In this document: piece after piece, positions 16,446 through 22,832 of the stretch
Layout of the letters: each line of letters begins with the position of its first letter
Position numbering within the stretch: position 1 is the stretch's first letter
Origin: JAJPXC01 sp964562375
GTDB taxonomy: Bacteria; Bacteroidota; Bacteroidia; Bacteroidales; Muribaculaceae
Assembly: GCA_964562375.1 (NCBI GenBank)
Contig: CAZLSW010000050.1
Location: forward strand, 1 to 23,731
DNA length: 23,731 nt
Reading direction: 5' to 3'
The notes under the pieces: generated by a model
Seen by the model: only the letters and a program-made list of their open reading frames with translations
Database searches by the model: none
Told to the model about the DNA's origin: nothing
Position numbers and translations under genes: made by a program

Positions 16446-17524
16446 CGTGTTCGGTCGTTAAGCACCTCGATTTGTTGACGCACGGATTCCTCATGGATGG
16501 CGAGCAGCACCGAACGCATAAAATCAGCTCCAATACCCATCTCTTCGGCCACCTTGATACGGTCGTGCATAATGTCGTTATAGCGGTTGGGCTGCACTAC
16601 GGGCATGCGGTGCTCCTTCTTGTACTGACCAATCTCGCGACACACGCGCAGACGCTTGGAGAGCACCTCCAGGAGGTCGTTGTCAATCTGGTCGATTTGT
16701 TGGCGCAGGAGTGTGAGATTCTCGGTTGACTGCTTCTCGTCGCGTACCACCAGGGTGTTGAGGATAAAGTTGAGAATCTCGGGCGTAACTTGCTGGGAGG
16801 CGTCGCTCCAAGCCTCGTCGGGGTTGCAGTGGGATTCGATAATCAATCCGTTGAAGCCCATGTCGAGAGCCTGTTGTGAGAGCGGGGCGATGAGTTCGCG
16901 CTTGCCGCCGATGTGGCTGGGGTCGCAGATGATGGGCAGATTAGGGTAGCGCAGGCGCAGCTCCAATGGGATGTGCCATTGCGGCATGTTGCGGTAGAGG
17001 TGCTTGCCGTAGGCCGAGAAACCGCGGTGGATAGCTCCCAAGCGGCGTATACCGGCGTTGTAGAAACGTTGCAGGGCGCCTATCCATAGCTCGAGGTCAG
17101 GGTTAACGGGATTCTTAACGAGCAGGGGAATGTCGGTGGCGCCAGCAGCCTTGATAGCGTCGGCAATCTCCTGCACAGCGAACGGGTTGGCTGAGGTGCG
17201 GGCACCAATCCACAGGATGTCCACGCCAGCGGCGAGAGCTTGCTCCACGTGCTGCTTGGTGGCTACCTCGGTGGAGGTGTACATGCCGGTGGTTTCCTTT
17301 ACTTTTTTGAGCCAGTCGAGGCCGGCTTGTCCCACGCCTTCGAAGCCTCCGGGCTTGGTGCGGGGTTTCCAGATGCCGGCACGGAAGATTTTGATGCCGT
17401 AGGAGGCCAGTTCCTTGGCTGAGCAGAGTACTTGCTCTTCGGTTTCGGCCGAGCAGGGGCCGGCGATTACAAGGGGCTTTGCGGGGTCGATGCCCGGTAT
17501 CTCAAGGGGGAGAAGATCTTGCAT
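16442..17524 (-). CDS. Bifunctional DAHP synthase - chorismate mutase
   Basis: A 360-residue fusion. Residues 1 to about 262 are a type I-beta DAHP synthase, which joins phosphoenolpyruvate and erythrose-4-phosphate at the entry of the shikimate pathway: IAGPCSAE (20-27), IFRAGIWKPRTKPGGFEG, KNPVNPDLELWIGAL, AIHRGF and ICDPSHIGG. Residues from about 270 on form an AroQ-type chorismate mutase (LLRQQIDQIDNDLLEVLSKR). This C-terminal fusion is known from Prevotella and Porphyromonas, where the mutase product prephenate feeds back on the synthase. The start is the ATG at 17524, 97 nt after the aminotransferase stop. Product flow in the operon runs from here to prephenate, then to PheA or TyrA. 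Confidence 0.94.
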   Translation of the reverse strand: MQDLLPLEIPGIDPAKPLVIAGPCSAETEEQVLCSAKELASYGIKIFRAGIWKPRTKPGGFEGVGQAGLDWLKKVKETTGMYTSTEVATKQHVEQALAAGVDILWIGARTSANPFAVQEIADAIKAAGATDIPLLVKNPVNPDLELWIGALQRFYNAGIRRLGAIHRGFSAYGKHLYRNMPQWHIPLELRLRYPNLPIICDPSHIGGKRELIAPLSQQALDMGFNGLIIESHCNPDEAWSDASQQVTPEILNFILNTLVVRDEKQSTENLTLLRQQIDQIDNDLLEVLSKRLRVCREIGQYKKEHRMPVVQPNRYNDIMHDRIKVAEEMGIGADFMRSVLLAIHEESVRQQIEVLNDRTR

Positions 17525-17600
17525 ATGGGATATATTTTTGTGATTTTTAAATCGTTAAAACTTTAAAGCATTAAAAGGATGAAAGGAGGAAAGGCTGCAA

Positions 17601-17635
17601 TTAACCATTAACCATTAACCATTAACCATTAACCA
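17601..17635. repeat. Heptamer array TTAACCA, 5 copies, overlapping a stop codon
   Basis: Five perfect TTAACCA units, TGGTTAA in the gene direction. The aminotransferase ends inside the array: its last codons GTT-AAT-GGT-TAA are made of repeat units. A less regular 7-bp pattern (about 17551-17597) continues towards the DAHP synthase gene. The same unit recurs after metA (22075-22095). Confidence 0.95.
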
Positions 17636-18803
17636 CTTCCTTGATTCGCCGCAGAGCCTCGCGAAGGTTGGGCTGGGTGGCGCAGAGCGACAAGCGGATG
17701 TATCGCTCGCCGTTGGAGCCGAAGATGAATCCCGGGGCGATGAACACGCGGGCATCCTTGAGGATACGCTCGGTGAGTGCCTCCCCTGAGACTTCGTTGT
17801 CGGGGATGCGTCCCCATAGGAACAGGCCACGCTGTCGAGGGTCGAATGTGCAGCCCAGGGTCTCCATTATCTCCTCGCATATCTTGCGGCGCTCGCAATA
17901 CTCGACGTTAACCTCGTCAATCCAGTCCTGCTCGAGCTCCAAGCCCCTGGCAGCGGCCACCATCATCGGTCGGAATTGGCCTGAGTCGACGTTGGTTTTT
18001 ACCTTTACCACCCAGGAAATGAACTCGGGATTGCTCACCACCACGGCCATGCGCCAGCCAGCCATGTTATGGCTCTTGCTCATCGAGTTGAGTTCCAGGG
18101 CGATCTCCTTGGCTCCGGGGATCTCCATGATACTCATGGGGCAATCGTTGAGGATGAACGAGTAGGGGTTGTCGTGAGCTATCACTATATTGTGACGTCG
18201 ACCGAAGTCGACAATCTTTTCCAATAATTCACGTGAGGCGGGAGTTCCGGTGGGCATATGGGGATAATTGACCCACATCAGCTTTATCTTGTCCAAAGGC
18301 AACTTCTCCAATGCCTCGAAATCAGGCTCCCAGCCGCTCTCTTCTTTAAGGTCGTAGGGGAAAATCTCGGCCATAGCAAGCTTGGACGCCGACGTGTAGG
18401 TGGGATAACCGGGATTGGGCACGAGCACACCGTCGCCGGGGTTGAGCAGAGCCATTGAGATGTGCATGATGCCCTCCTTGGAGCCGATAAGCGGCATGAG
18501 CTCAGCGGCCGTATCTACGTCCACGCCATACCATTTCTTGTAAAACCTGGCCCAGCCCTTACGCAACTCGGGGATGCCTCCACCGGGCTGGTAGCTGTGG
18601 GCGTTGGGCTTGGCGGCCTCGGTGGTAAGGGTCTCTATTACCGATGCGTGGGGCATACGGTCGGGTCCTCCAATGGCCATCGAAACGATGTCGGCGCCAG
18701 CGGCGTTCAACTGCGCCACTTCGCGCAGCTTGCGGGCGAAGTAGTATTCTTCAATCGCCTCCACACGGGAAGCGGGACGTATATTATTCTTTGAATTCGG
18801 CAT
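17622..18803 (-). CDS. PLP-dependent class I/II aminotransferase, aromatic operon
   Basis: A 393-residue fold-type I aminotransferase, cytosolic. The PLP-binding Lys is in NSMSKSHNMAGWRM (about residue 242). NYPHMPTG matches the family NYPNxPTG, with His in place of the second Asn. RLSLCA near the end carries the carboxylate-binding Arg. Placed between pheA and DAHP synthase, it probably transaminates phenylpyruvate and 4-hydroxyphenylpyruvate to Phe and Tyr; that role is inferred from context. The ATG at 18803 is preferred; a TTG at 18812 would add three residues. It overlaps pheA by 20 nt. The last four residues and the stop are made from the heptamer array. Confidence 0.88.
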   Translation of the reverse strand: MPNSKNNIRPASRVEAIEEYYFARKLREVAQLNAAGADIVSMAIGGPDRMPHASVIETLTTEAAKPNAHSYQPGGGIPELRKGWARFYKKWYGVDVDTAAELMPLIGSKEGIMHISMALLNPGDGVLVPNPGYPTYTSASKLAMAEIFPYDLKEESGWEPDFEALEKLPLDKIKLMWVNYPHMPTGTPASRELLEKIVDFGRRHNIVIAHDNPYSFILNDCPMSIMEIPGAKEIALELNSMSKSHNMAGWRMAVVVSNPEFISWVVKVKTNVDSGQFRPMMVAAARGLELEQDWIDEVNVEYCERRKICEEIMETLGCTFDPRQRGLFLWGRIPDNEVSGEALTERILKDARVFIAPGFIFGSNGERYIRLSLCATQPNLREALRRIKEVVNG

Positions 18804-19653
18804 ATTCTCCAAGGATTTTGAGGTCGTTGATCAATGGACGCACGGCGTTGATGGCCTGCAGGTAGCGGGCGATGGAGTCGAACGTCAAGTCGATATAGAA
18901 CCGGTATTCCCACTCGCGGCCGATGATGGGCATCGACTGTATCTTGCTCAGGTTGATGTCGTAGAACGAGAAGATAGTCAACACTTTCGACAGCGCTCCG
19001 TGGGTGTGAGGGAGGGTGAACACGAGCGACGCCTTGTTGATTTCCCTTTCCGAGGGGCGATGCTCGGCAGCTACGAGCGGGTCGGCAAGGATTAGGAAAC
19101 GAGTGAAATTGCGCTTGTTGGTCTCGATACCCTTTTCGAGAATGTCCAGGCCGTAAAGCTGAGCCGCGAACTCACCACACACGGCGGCATGACCCTCGAG
19201 CTTCTCCTCGGCTATCTCGCGGGCGCTACCGGCGGTGTCGAATTTCTCCACCATGCGCATCCGCGGGTGACGGCGCAGGTACTGCTCGCATTGCATCAAC
19301 GCCATGGGATGGGAGTTGACCTCGGTGATATCATCCATCGTTTGACCCGGCAACGCGCACAGCACATGGGAGATTCTCATCTTGTGCTCACCAATGATCA
19401 CCAGGTTGCTCTGGCGCAGCAGCTCATGGTTGTAGAGCAGCGAGCCGGCGATAGTGTTCTCGATGGCCATGATTCCCAGCAGCGAGGCGTCGCCCGAGAG
19501 CATTTCAAACATCTCGGGGAACGAATCGCAGGGGATGGTTTCGATCTCCTCGTCGTGGAAGTAGCCACGGGCAGCAGCGTCGTGGTAACAACCGGCCACG
19601 CCTTGGATGGTCACCCGTTTTTTGGATTTGTCAGCAGCAGTGTAAGCGCACAT
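18784..19653 (-). CDS. pheA: Prephenate dehydratase (phenylalanine branch)
   Basis: A 289-residue cytosolic enzyme converting prephenate to phenylpyruvate. The catalytic dehydratase domain spans about residues 12-190 (IQGVAGCYHDAA; PIENT-like AIENTIAGSL; NFTRFLIL carries the TRF motif needed for catalysis). A C-terminal ACT domain (about 205-285; GALSKVLTIFSFYDINLSKIQS) should bind Phe for feedback, though the usual ESRP segment reads QSMP. No mutase domain is fused. It is the first structural gene after the leader peptide and attenuator, with its ATG 15 nt past the terminator stem. It overlaps the aminotransferase by 20 nt. Confidence 0.95.
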   Translation of the reverse strand: MCAYTAADKSKKRVTIQGVAGCYHDAAARGYFHDEEIETIPCDSFPEMFEMLSGDASLLGIMAIENTIAGSLLYNHELLRQSNLVIIGEHKMRISHVLCALPGQTMDDITEVNSHPMALMQCEQYLRRHPRMRMVEKFDTAGSAREIAEEKLEGHAAVCGEFAAQLYGLDILEKGIETNKRNFTRFLILADPLVAAEHRPSEREINKASLVFTLPHTHGALSKVLTIFSFYDINLSKIQSMPIIGREWEYRFYIDLTFDSIARYLQAINAVRPLINDLKILGEYAEFKE

Positions 19654-19665
19654 ATTACAATATAT

Positions 19666-19700
19666 GAAAAAAATCCCGTCCTGAGGAGAGCGGGATTTTT
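19666..19700 (-). terminator. Attenuator terminator upstream of pheA
   Basis: On the minus strand AAAAATCCCG (19700-19691) pairs with CGGGATTTTT (19678-19669) through 10 bp around a 12-nt loop, ending in a run of seven T. It lies between the aromatic-rich leader ORF and pheA, with no other gene to terminate on this strand. That is the place expected of an attenuator. Confidence 0.85.
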
Positions 19701-19757
19701 ATGTTAATGTCAATCATTCAATCATTGAGAGGCTACGCATATAAAATCCCGCTACTC
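19686..19757 (-). promoter_or_regulatory. Antiterminator pairing of the pheA leader
   Basis: Within the leader ORF, GAG-T-AGCGGGATTTT (19757-19743) can pair with AAAATCCCGCTCTC (19699-19686): 14 bp with one bulged U. The second segment is the 5' arm of the terminator, so the two structures exclude each other, and the antiterminator is the longer. A ribosome finishing the leader (stop at 19733-19735) would cover the first arm and let the terminator form. A ribosome stalled at the Phe/Tyr codons would leave it free. Confidence 0.75.
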
Positions 19758-19807
19758 TTTCCAAAGTAGTAAAAGTAAGAAAAATAATATGCGTAAAAAC
19801 GAGTCAT
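19733..19807 (-). CDS. Phe/Tyr-rich leader peptide of the aromatic amino acid operon
   Basis: A 24-codon ORF, ATG at 19807 to TAG at 19733-19735, too short for routine gene calling. The peptide begins MTRFYAYYFSYFYYFG; ten of residues 4-15 are Phe or Tyr (4 Phe, 6 Tyr), with another Tyr at 23. No Trp is present. Such runs are the mark of ribosome-mediated attenuation, as with the E. coli PheL leader (known). Codons 17-22 encode the antiterminator arm. Its start lies 26 nt after the -7 box, the same as guaB. The downstream operon makes Phe and Tyr, matching the residues sensed. Expression is inferred, but the match of codon content, terminator, antiterminator and target operon is hard to explain by chance. 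Confidence 0.88.
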   Translation of the reverse strand: MTRFYAYYFSYFYYFGKSSGILYA

Positions 19808-19833
19808 TTCTTGTTTGCTTCAAGATTGTGACG

Positions 19834-19864
19834 CGAATGTAGCGATTATTTTTCAAATCGCAAC
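19834..19864 (-). promoter_or_regulatory. Promoter of the aromatic amino acid operon
   Basis: On the minus strand GTTG (19861-19864) is followed after 19 nt by TACATTCG (19834-19841). Layout and distance to the first start codon (26 nt) match guaB. It would give a leader transcript starting near 19827 and carrying the Phe/Tyr leader ORF. Confidence 0.65.
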
Positions 19865-19897
19865 TATTTCGGCCAAAATAATTTCAAAAAAAATTCG

Positions 19898-19905
19898 TAA
19901 TTTCG
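19898..19905 (+). promoter_or_regulatory. Possible -7 box for galE
   Basis: TAATTTCG fits TAnnTTYG, but no TTG-like -33 box lies 19-21 nt upstream. Downstream, a 10-codon ORF (ATG at 19934, MTIHHTSLIF) ends with TAATG at 19964-19968, overlapping an in-frame upstream galE start. Weak evidence; this region is also the back of the divergent pheA promoter. Confidence 0.25.
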
Positions 19906-19983
19906 CGTTTACATTAACAAATGCTACTTCACTATGACAATTCATCATACATCCCTAATCTTTTAATGGCAACCAATACAATT

Positions 19984-21024
19984 ATGAAAGGAAGAATTCT
20001 GGTAACTGGCGGTACCGGTTACATCGGCTCCCACACCGTGGTTGAGCTCCAGCAAGCAGGTTACTCGGTGGTGATTATCGACAACCTCAGCAACTCCAAC
20101 ATCGAGGTGCTCGACGGCATCGAGCGCATCACTGGCATACGCCCCGACTTCGTCAAGGCCGACTGCACCGACATGGCAGCCGTAGAAAAACTCTTTGTCG
20201 AGTATCCAGGCATCAAGGGTATCATCAACTTCGCCGCATCCAAGGCGGTGGGCGAGTCGATGCAGAAGCCCCTACTCTACTACCGCAACAACCTCAACAC
20301 GCTTATGAACCTGCTCGACGCGATGCCCCGCCACGGCGTGAAAGGCATCGTGTTCTCATCGTCATGCACCGTATACGGCGAGCCGGATGAGAACCCCGTC
20401 ACCGAGCAGGCCCCCATAAAGAAAGCCACTTCGCCCTACGGCAACACCAAGCAGATCTCGGAGGAGATTATCACCGACGTGATCAACTCGGGAGCGCCCA
20501 TCAAGAGCGTCATCCTGCGCTACTTCAACCCCGTGGGGGCCCACCCCTCGGCCGAGATCGGCGAGCTGCCCAACGGCGTGCCCCAGAACCTCGTGCCGTT
20601 CTTGACCCAAACCGCCGCTGGTATCCGACCGATGCTGTCGGTGTTCGGCGACGATTACAACACCCCCGACGGCTCGTGCATCCGCGACTATATCAACGTT
20701 GTCGACCTTGCCAAAGCCCATGTAATCGCCGTAGAGCGCATGCTCGAGGACAAGAGCGAGGCCCCCATCGAGATCTTTAACCTTGGCACCGGCACCGGTC
20801 TCTCGGTACTGGAGCTGATTGCCGCCTTTGAGCGCGCCACAGGCGTTAAGGTCCCCCACAAGATCGCGGCGCGCCGAGCTGGCGACATCGAGAAGGTGTG
20901 GGCCAACCCCAAATACGCCAACGAAGTGCTGGGCTGGAAAGCCGAGACACCCATCGACGACACCATGCGCTCAGCTTGGGCTTGGCAATTGCGTCTTCAG
21001 CGCAAAAGCCAAGCCCAAGGCTGA
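19984..21024 (+). CDS. galE: UDP-glucose 4-epimerase
   Basis: A 346-residue extended short-chain dehydrogenase that interconverts UDP-glucose and UDP-galactose in the cytosol, feeding galactose use and surface glycans. The NAD-binding motif GGTGYIG is at residues 9-15. Ser of SSSCTVYG (about 124) and YGNTK (Tyr about 152, Lys about 156) supply the catalytic triad. The RYFNPVGAH segment is typical of GalE. The ATG at 19984 gives MKGRILVTGGTGYIG, the usual N-terminus; in-frame ATGs at 19966 and 19921 are alternatives. It is divergent from the aromatic operon and is followed by a heptamer array 5 nt past its stop. Confidence 0.95.
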   Translation: MKGRILVTGGTGYIGSHTVVELQQAGYSVVIIDNLSNSNIEVLDGIERITGIRPDFVKADCTDMAAVEKLFVEYPGIKGIINFAASKAVGESMQKPLLYYRNNLNTLMNLLDAMPRHGVKGIVFSSSCTVYGEPDENPVTEQAPIKKATSPYGNTKQISEEIITDVINSGAPIKSVILRYFNPVGAHPSAEIGELPNGVPQNLVPFLTQTAAGIRPMLSVFGDDYNTPDGSCIRDYINVVDLAKAHVIAVERMLEDKSEAPIEIFNLGTGTGLSVLELIAAFERATGVKVPHKIAARRAGDIEKVWANPKYANEVLGWKAETPIDDTMRSAWAWQLRLQRKSQAQG

Positions 21025-21029
21025 GCGCA

Positions 21030-21060
21030 AAGGATAAAGGATTAAGGATTAAGGCTAAAG
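21030..21060. repeat. Heptamer array AAGGATT, 4.4 copies
   Basis: AAGGATA, AAGGATT, AAGGATT, AAGGCTA and AAG run in tandem from 5 nt past the galE stop. The unit junction ATTAAG places TAA on the sense strand. It is partly complementary to the array at 21094-21128. Confidence 0.88.
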
Positions 21061-21133
21061 TGTAGTTACCCTCGTTTATTGCCACATAGCCATTATCCCT
21101 TCATCCTTCATCCTTAATACTTCAACCTTTTTT
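21041..21133 (+). terminator. Possible galE terminator formed by two facing heptamer arrays
   Basis: ATTAAGGATTAAGG (21041-21054) can pair with CCTTCATCCTTAAT (21105-21118) at 13 of 14 positions, with a 50-nt loop, and CCTTTTTT follows at 21126-21133. The loop is long and the stem A/T-rich, so termination is only plausible. Confidence 0.35.
21094..21128. repeat. Degenerate heptamer array TCATCCT, 5 copies
   Basis: TATCCCT, TCATCCT, TCATCCT, TAATACT and TCAACCT keep the 7-bp phase but drift in sequence. The array is inverted relative to the AAGGATT array 34 nt upstream and lies 22 nt before the metA start. Confidence 0.7.
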
Positions 21134-21146
21134 AACGAAGTTAAAA
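21130..21146. promoter_or_regulatory. Palindrome at the metA start
   Basis: TTTTAAC-GAA-GTTAAAA is a perfect 7-3-7 inverted repeat ending 4 nt before the GTG start. It could be an operator, or an mRNA hairpin that limits access to the start. No known methionine regulator site or SAM riboswitch is recognised. Confidence 0.4.
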
Positions 21147-21150
21147 TACT

Positions 21151-22074
21151 GTGCCTGTAAGAGTACCCGAAGAATTACCCGCTGTGGAGGAGCTGCTCGC
21201 CGAAAACATATTCGTGATCGGCGAGCGGCGAGCCTCTACCCAGGACATTCGTCCCTTGCGCATCGCCGTTCTCAACCTCATGCCACTGAAGCTGATGACC
21301 GAGACCGATCTGCTGCGCCTTATCTCCAACACCCCGTTGCAAATCGAGCTCGACCTCGTTGACACAGGCGTGCACGTGTCGCAAAACACCCCGCGCGAGC
21401 ACATCGAGACCTTCTACAAGACCTTCGATGAGATACGCAACCGCTACTACGATGGCTTCATCATCACGGGCGCACCGGTGGAGAAAGTGAAATTTGAGGA
21501 CGTTGACTATTGGGACAAAATGGAGGAGATTTTCGACTGGGCCCACACCCACGTTACCTCCACATTATATATATGTTGGGCGGCATTCGCAGGACTCTAT
21601 TATCACCACGGCATCCACAAGCATGTGCTCGACCACAAAATCTCGGGCGTGTTCAAGCATCGCGTGCTGGTGCCCAAAAACCCTCTGTTCCGAGGATTTG
21701 ACGACACATTCTCGGTACCTCACAGCCGATTCTCACAGTTTAACCGCGAGGAGATAGAGGCTAACCCCGACTTGACCATCCTCTCGGAGAGCGCCGAATC
21801 GGGCATCTACATTGTTATGGCTCGAGGTGGGCGCGAATTTTTCATCACAGGTCACTCGGAGTATTCCCCCCACACGCTCGACTTTGAGTATCGCCGCGAC
21901 CTTGAGAAGGGGCTTAACCCTACCGTCCCAGCACATTACTACCTATACGACGACCCGTCGCAACCGCCTCTGGTGACATGGCGCTCCCACGCCAATCTGC
22001 TGTTCACAAATTGGCTCAACTACTTTGTCTACCAAGCTACCCCCTACCGTCCAGAAGACATCGCAGCCCTGTAG
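21151..22074 (+). CDS. metA: Homoserine O-acyltransferase, predicted acetyl-CoA specific
   Basis: A 307-residue MetA-family enzyme, collinear with E. coli MetA, which acylates homoserine at the first committed step of methionine synthesis in the cytosol. The catalytic residues are in register: Cys142 (ICWA), His235 and Glu237 (GHSEY). Position 111 is Glu (TGAPVEKV); MetA proteins with Glu here have been shown to prefer acetyl-CoA, while those with Gly use succinyl-CoA. So homoserine O-acetyltransferase activity is predicted despite the family's usual succinyl name. The start is GTG at 21151, giving the standard N-terminus MPVRVPEELPAVEEL. The stop TAG is followed at once by a TGGTTAA array. 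Confidence 0.95.
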   Translation: MPVRVPEELPAVEELLAENIFVIGERRASTQDIRPLRIAVLNLMPLKLMTETDLLRLISNTPLQIELDLVDTGVHVSQNTPREHIETFYKTFDEIRNRYYDGFIITGAPVEKVKFEDVDYWDKMEEIFDWAHTHVTSTLYICWAAFAGLYYHHGIHKHVLDHKISGVFKHRVLVPKNPLFRGFDDTFSVPHSRFSQFNREEIEANPDLTILSESAESGIYIVMARGGREFFITGHSEYSPHTLDFEYRRDLEKGLNPTVPAHYYLYDDPSQPPLVTWRSHANLLFTNWLNYFVYQATPYRPEDIAAL

Positions 22075-22095
22075 TGGTTAATGGTTAATGGTTAG
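22075..22095. repeat. Heptamer array TGGTTAA, 3 copies
   Basis: TGGTTAA, TGGTTAA and TGGTTAG begin on the base after the metA stop codon. This is the same unit and the same sense-strand orientation as the array that ends the aminotransferase gene 4.5 kb away (17601-17635). Confidence 0.9.
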
Positions 22096-22097
22096 TG

Positions 22098-22146
22098 ACT
22101 GAAAACTGAATACTGAATACTGAAAACTGAAAACTGAAAACTGAAT
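22098..22146. repeat. Heptamer array ACTGAAA/ACTGAAT, 7 copies, reaching the cmk start
   Basis: Seven units (ACTGAAA four times, ACTGAAT three times) follow the TGGTTAA array after 2 nt. The last T of the array is the first base of the cmk TTG start codon. Each unit holds TGA on the sense strand. The same unit family lies before nrdJ (15359-15400). Confidence 0.95.
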
Positions 22147-22832
22147 TGAAAAAGATAATAATCGCAATCGACGGTTACTCGTCATCGGGCAAAAGCACGA
22201 TGGCCAAAGACCTTGCCCGTGAAATCGGCTACCACTATATCGACTCAGGAGCCATGTACAGGGCTGTCACCCTTTACGCCATGCGTAACGGCATGATCGC
22301 CCCCGACGGCACAGTTGACATCCCCGCTTTGGTAGCCGCTCTGCCCCAGATAGCGATTTCATTTGAGAAGACTCTTGCGGGCCAGCACACGATGCTCAAC
22401 GGTGAGGATGTGGAGCAACAGATCCGCACAATGGAAGTGTCGTCCCACGTCTCCCCCGTGTCTGCTATCAAGGAGGTACGACAAGCCTTGGTGAAGATGC
22501 AACAGGAGTTGGGAGCCGGCAAGGGAATCGTGATGGATGGCCGTGACATAGGCACTGTCGTTTTCCCCCGTGCCGAGCTGAAAATTTTCGTTGACGCGTC
22601 GGCCGAAACACGTGCTCAGCGTCGCTACAAGGAGCTCCTTGAGAAAGGCACCTCGGTCACCTACGAGCAAGTGCTGGAAAACGTCAAGGGCCGCGACTTC
22701 ATCGATTCCACCCGCAAGGAATCGCCCTTGCGCCGCGCCGCTGACGCTATCGCCCTCGACAACTCCCAGATGACCCGCGAGCAACAGCTTGAGTGGCTGC
22801 TTAACATCTACCAGCGCCTGGCCAATGCCTAA
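22146..22832 (+). CDS. cmk: Cytidylate kinase
   Basis: A 228-residue cytosolic NMP kinase that phosphorylates CMP and dCMP with ATP, in pyrimidine nucleotide supply. The P-loop GYSSSGKS is at about residues 10-17. Further family segments are YIDSGAMYRAVT (31-42), the MDGRDIGTVVFP segment and the RAQRRYKEL lid. The start is a TTG at 22146, just at the edge of the heptamer array; the sequence MKKIIIAIDGYSSSGKS fits the usual N-terminus, so the start is well supported. It overlaps ispH by 8 nt. Confidence 0.95.
   Translation: MKKIIIAIDGYSSSGKSTMAKDLAREIGYHYIDSGAMYRAVTLYAMRNGMIAPDGTVDIPALVAALPQIAISFEKTLAGQHTMLNGEDVEQQIRTMEVSSHVSPVSAIKEVRQALVKMQQELGAGKGIVMDGRDIGTVVFPRAELKIFVDASAETRAQRRYKELLEKGTSVTYEQVLENVKGRDFIDSTRKESPLRRAADAIALDNSQMTREQQLEWLLNIYQRLANA

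Noticed and set aside
19964..19968. TAATG coupling of a 10-codon upstream ORF to galE
   Set aside because: The small ORF has no regulatory residue pattern and the -7 box is weak; the overlap may be chance, so it is only noted under the galE promoter.
21025..21150. SAM riboswitch or T-box before metA
   Set aside because: The gap is mostly two short repeat arrays and a palindrome; no multi-helix junction or T-box sequence is visible.
22075..22146. CRISPR array
   Set aside because: The units are 7 bp, contiguous, and have no spacers; the same holds for the other arrays.
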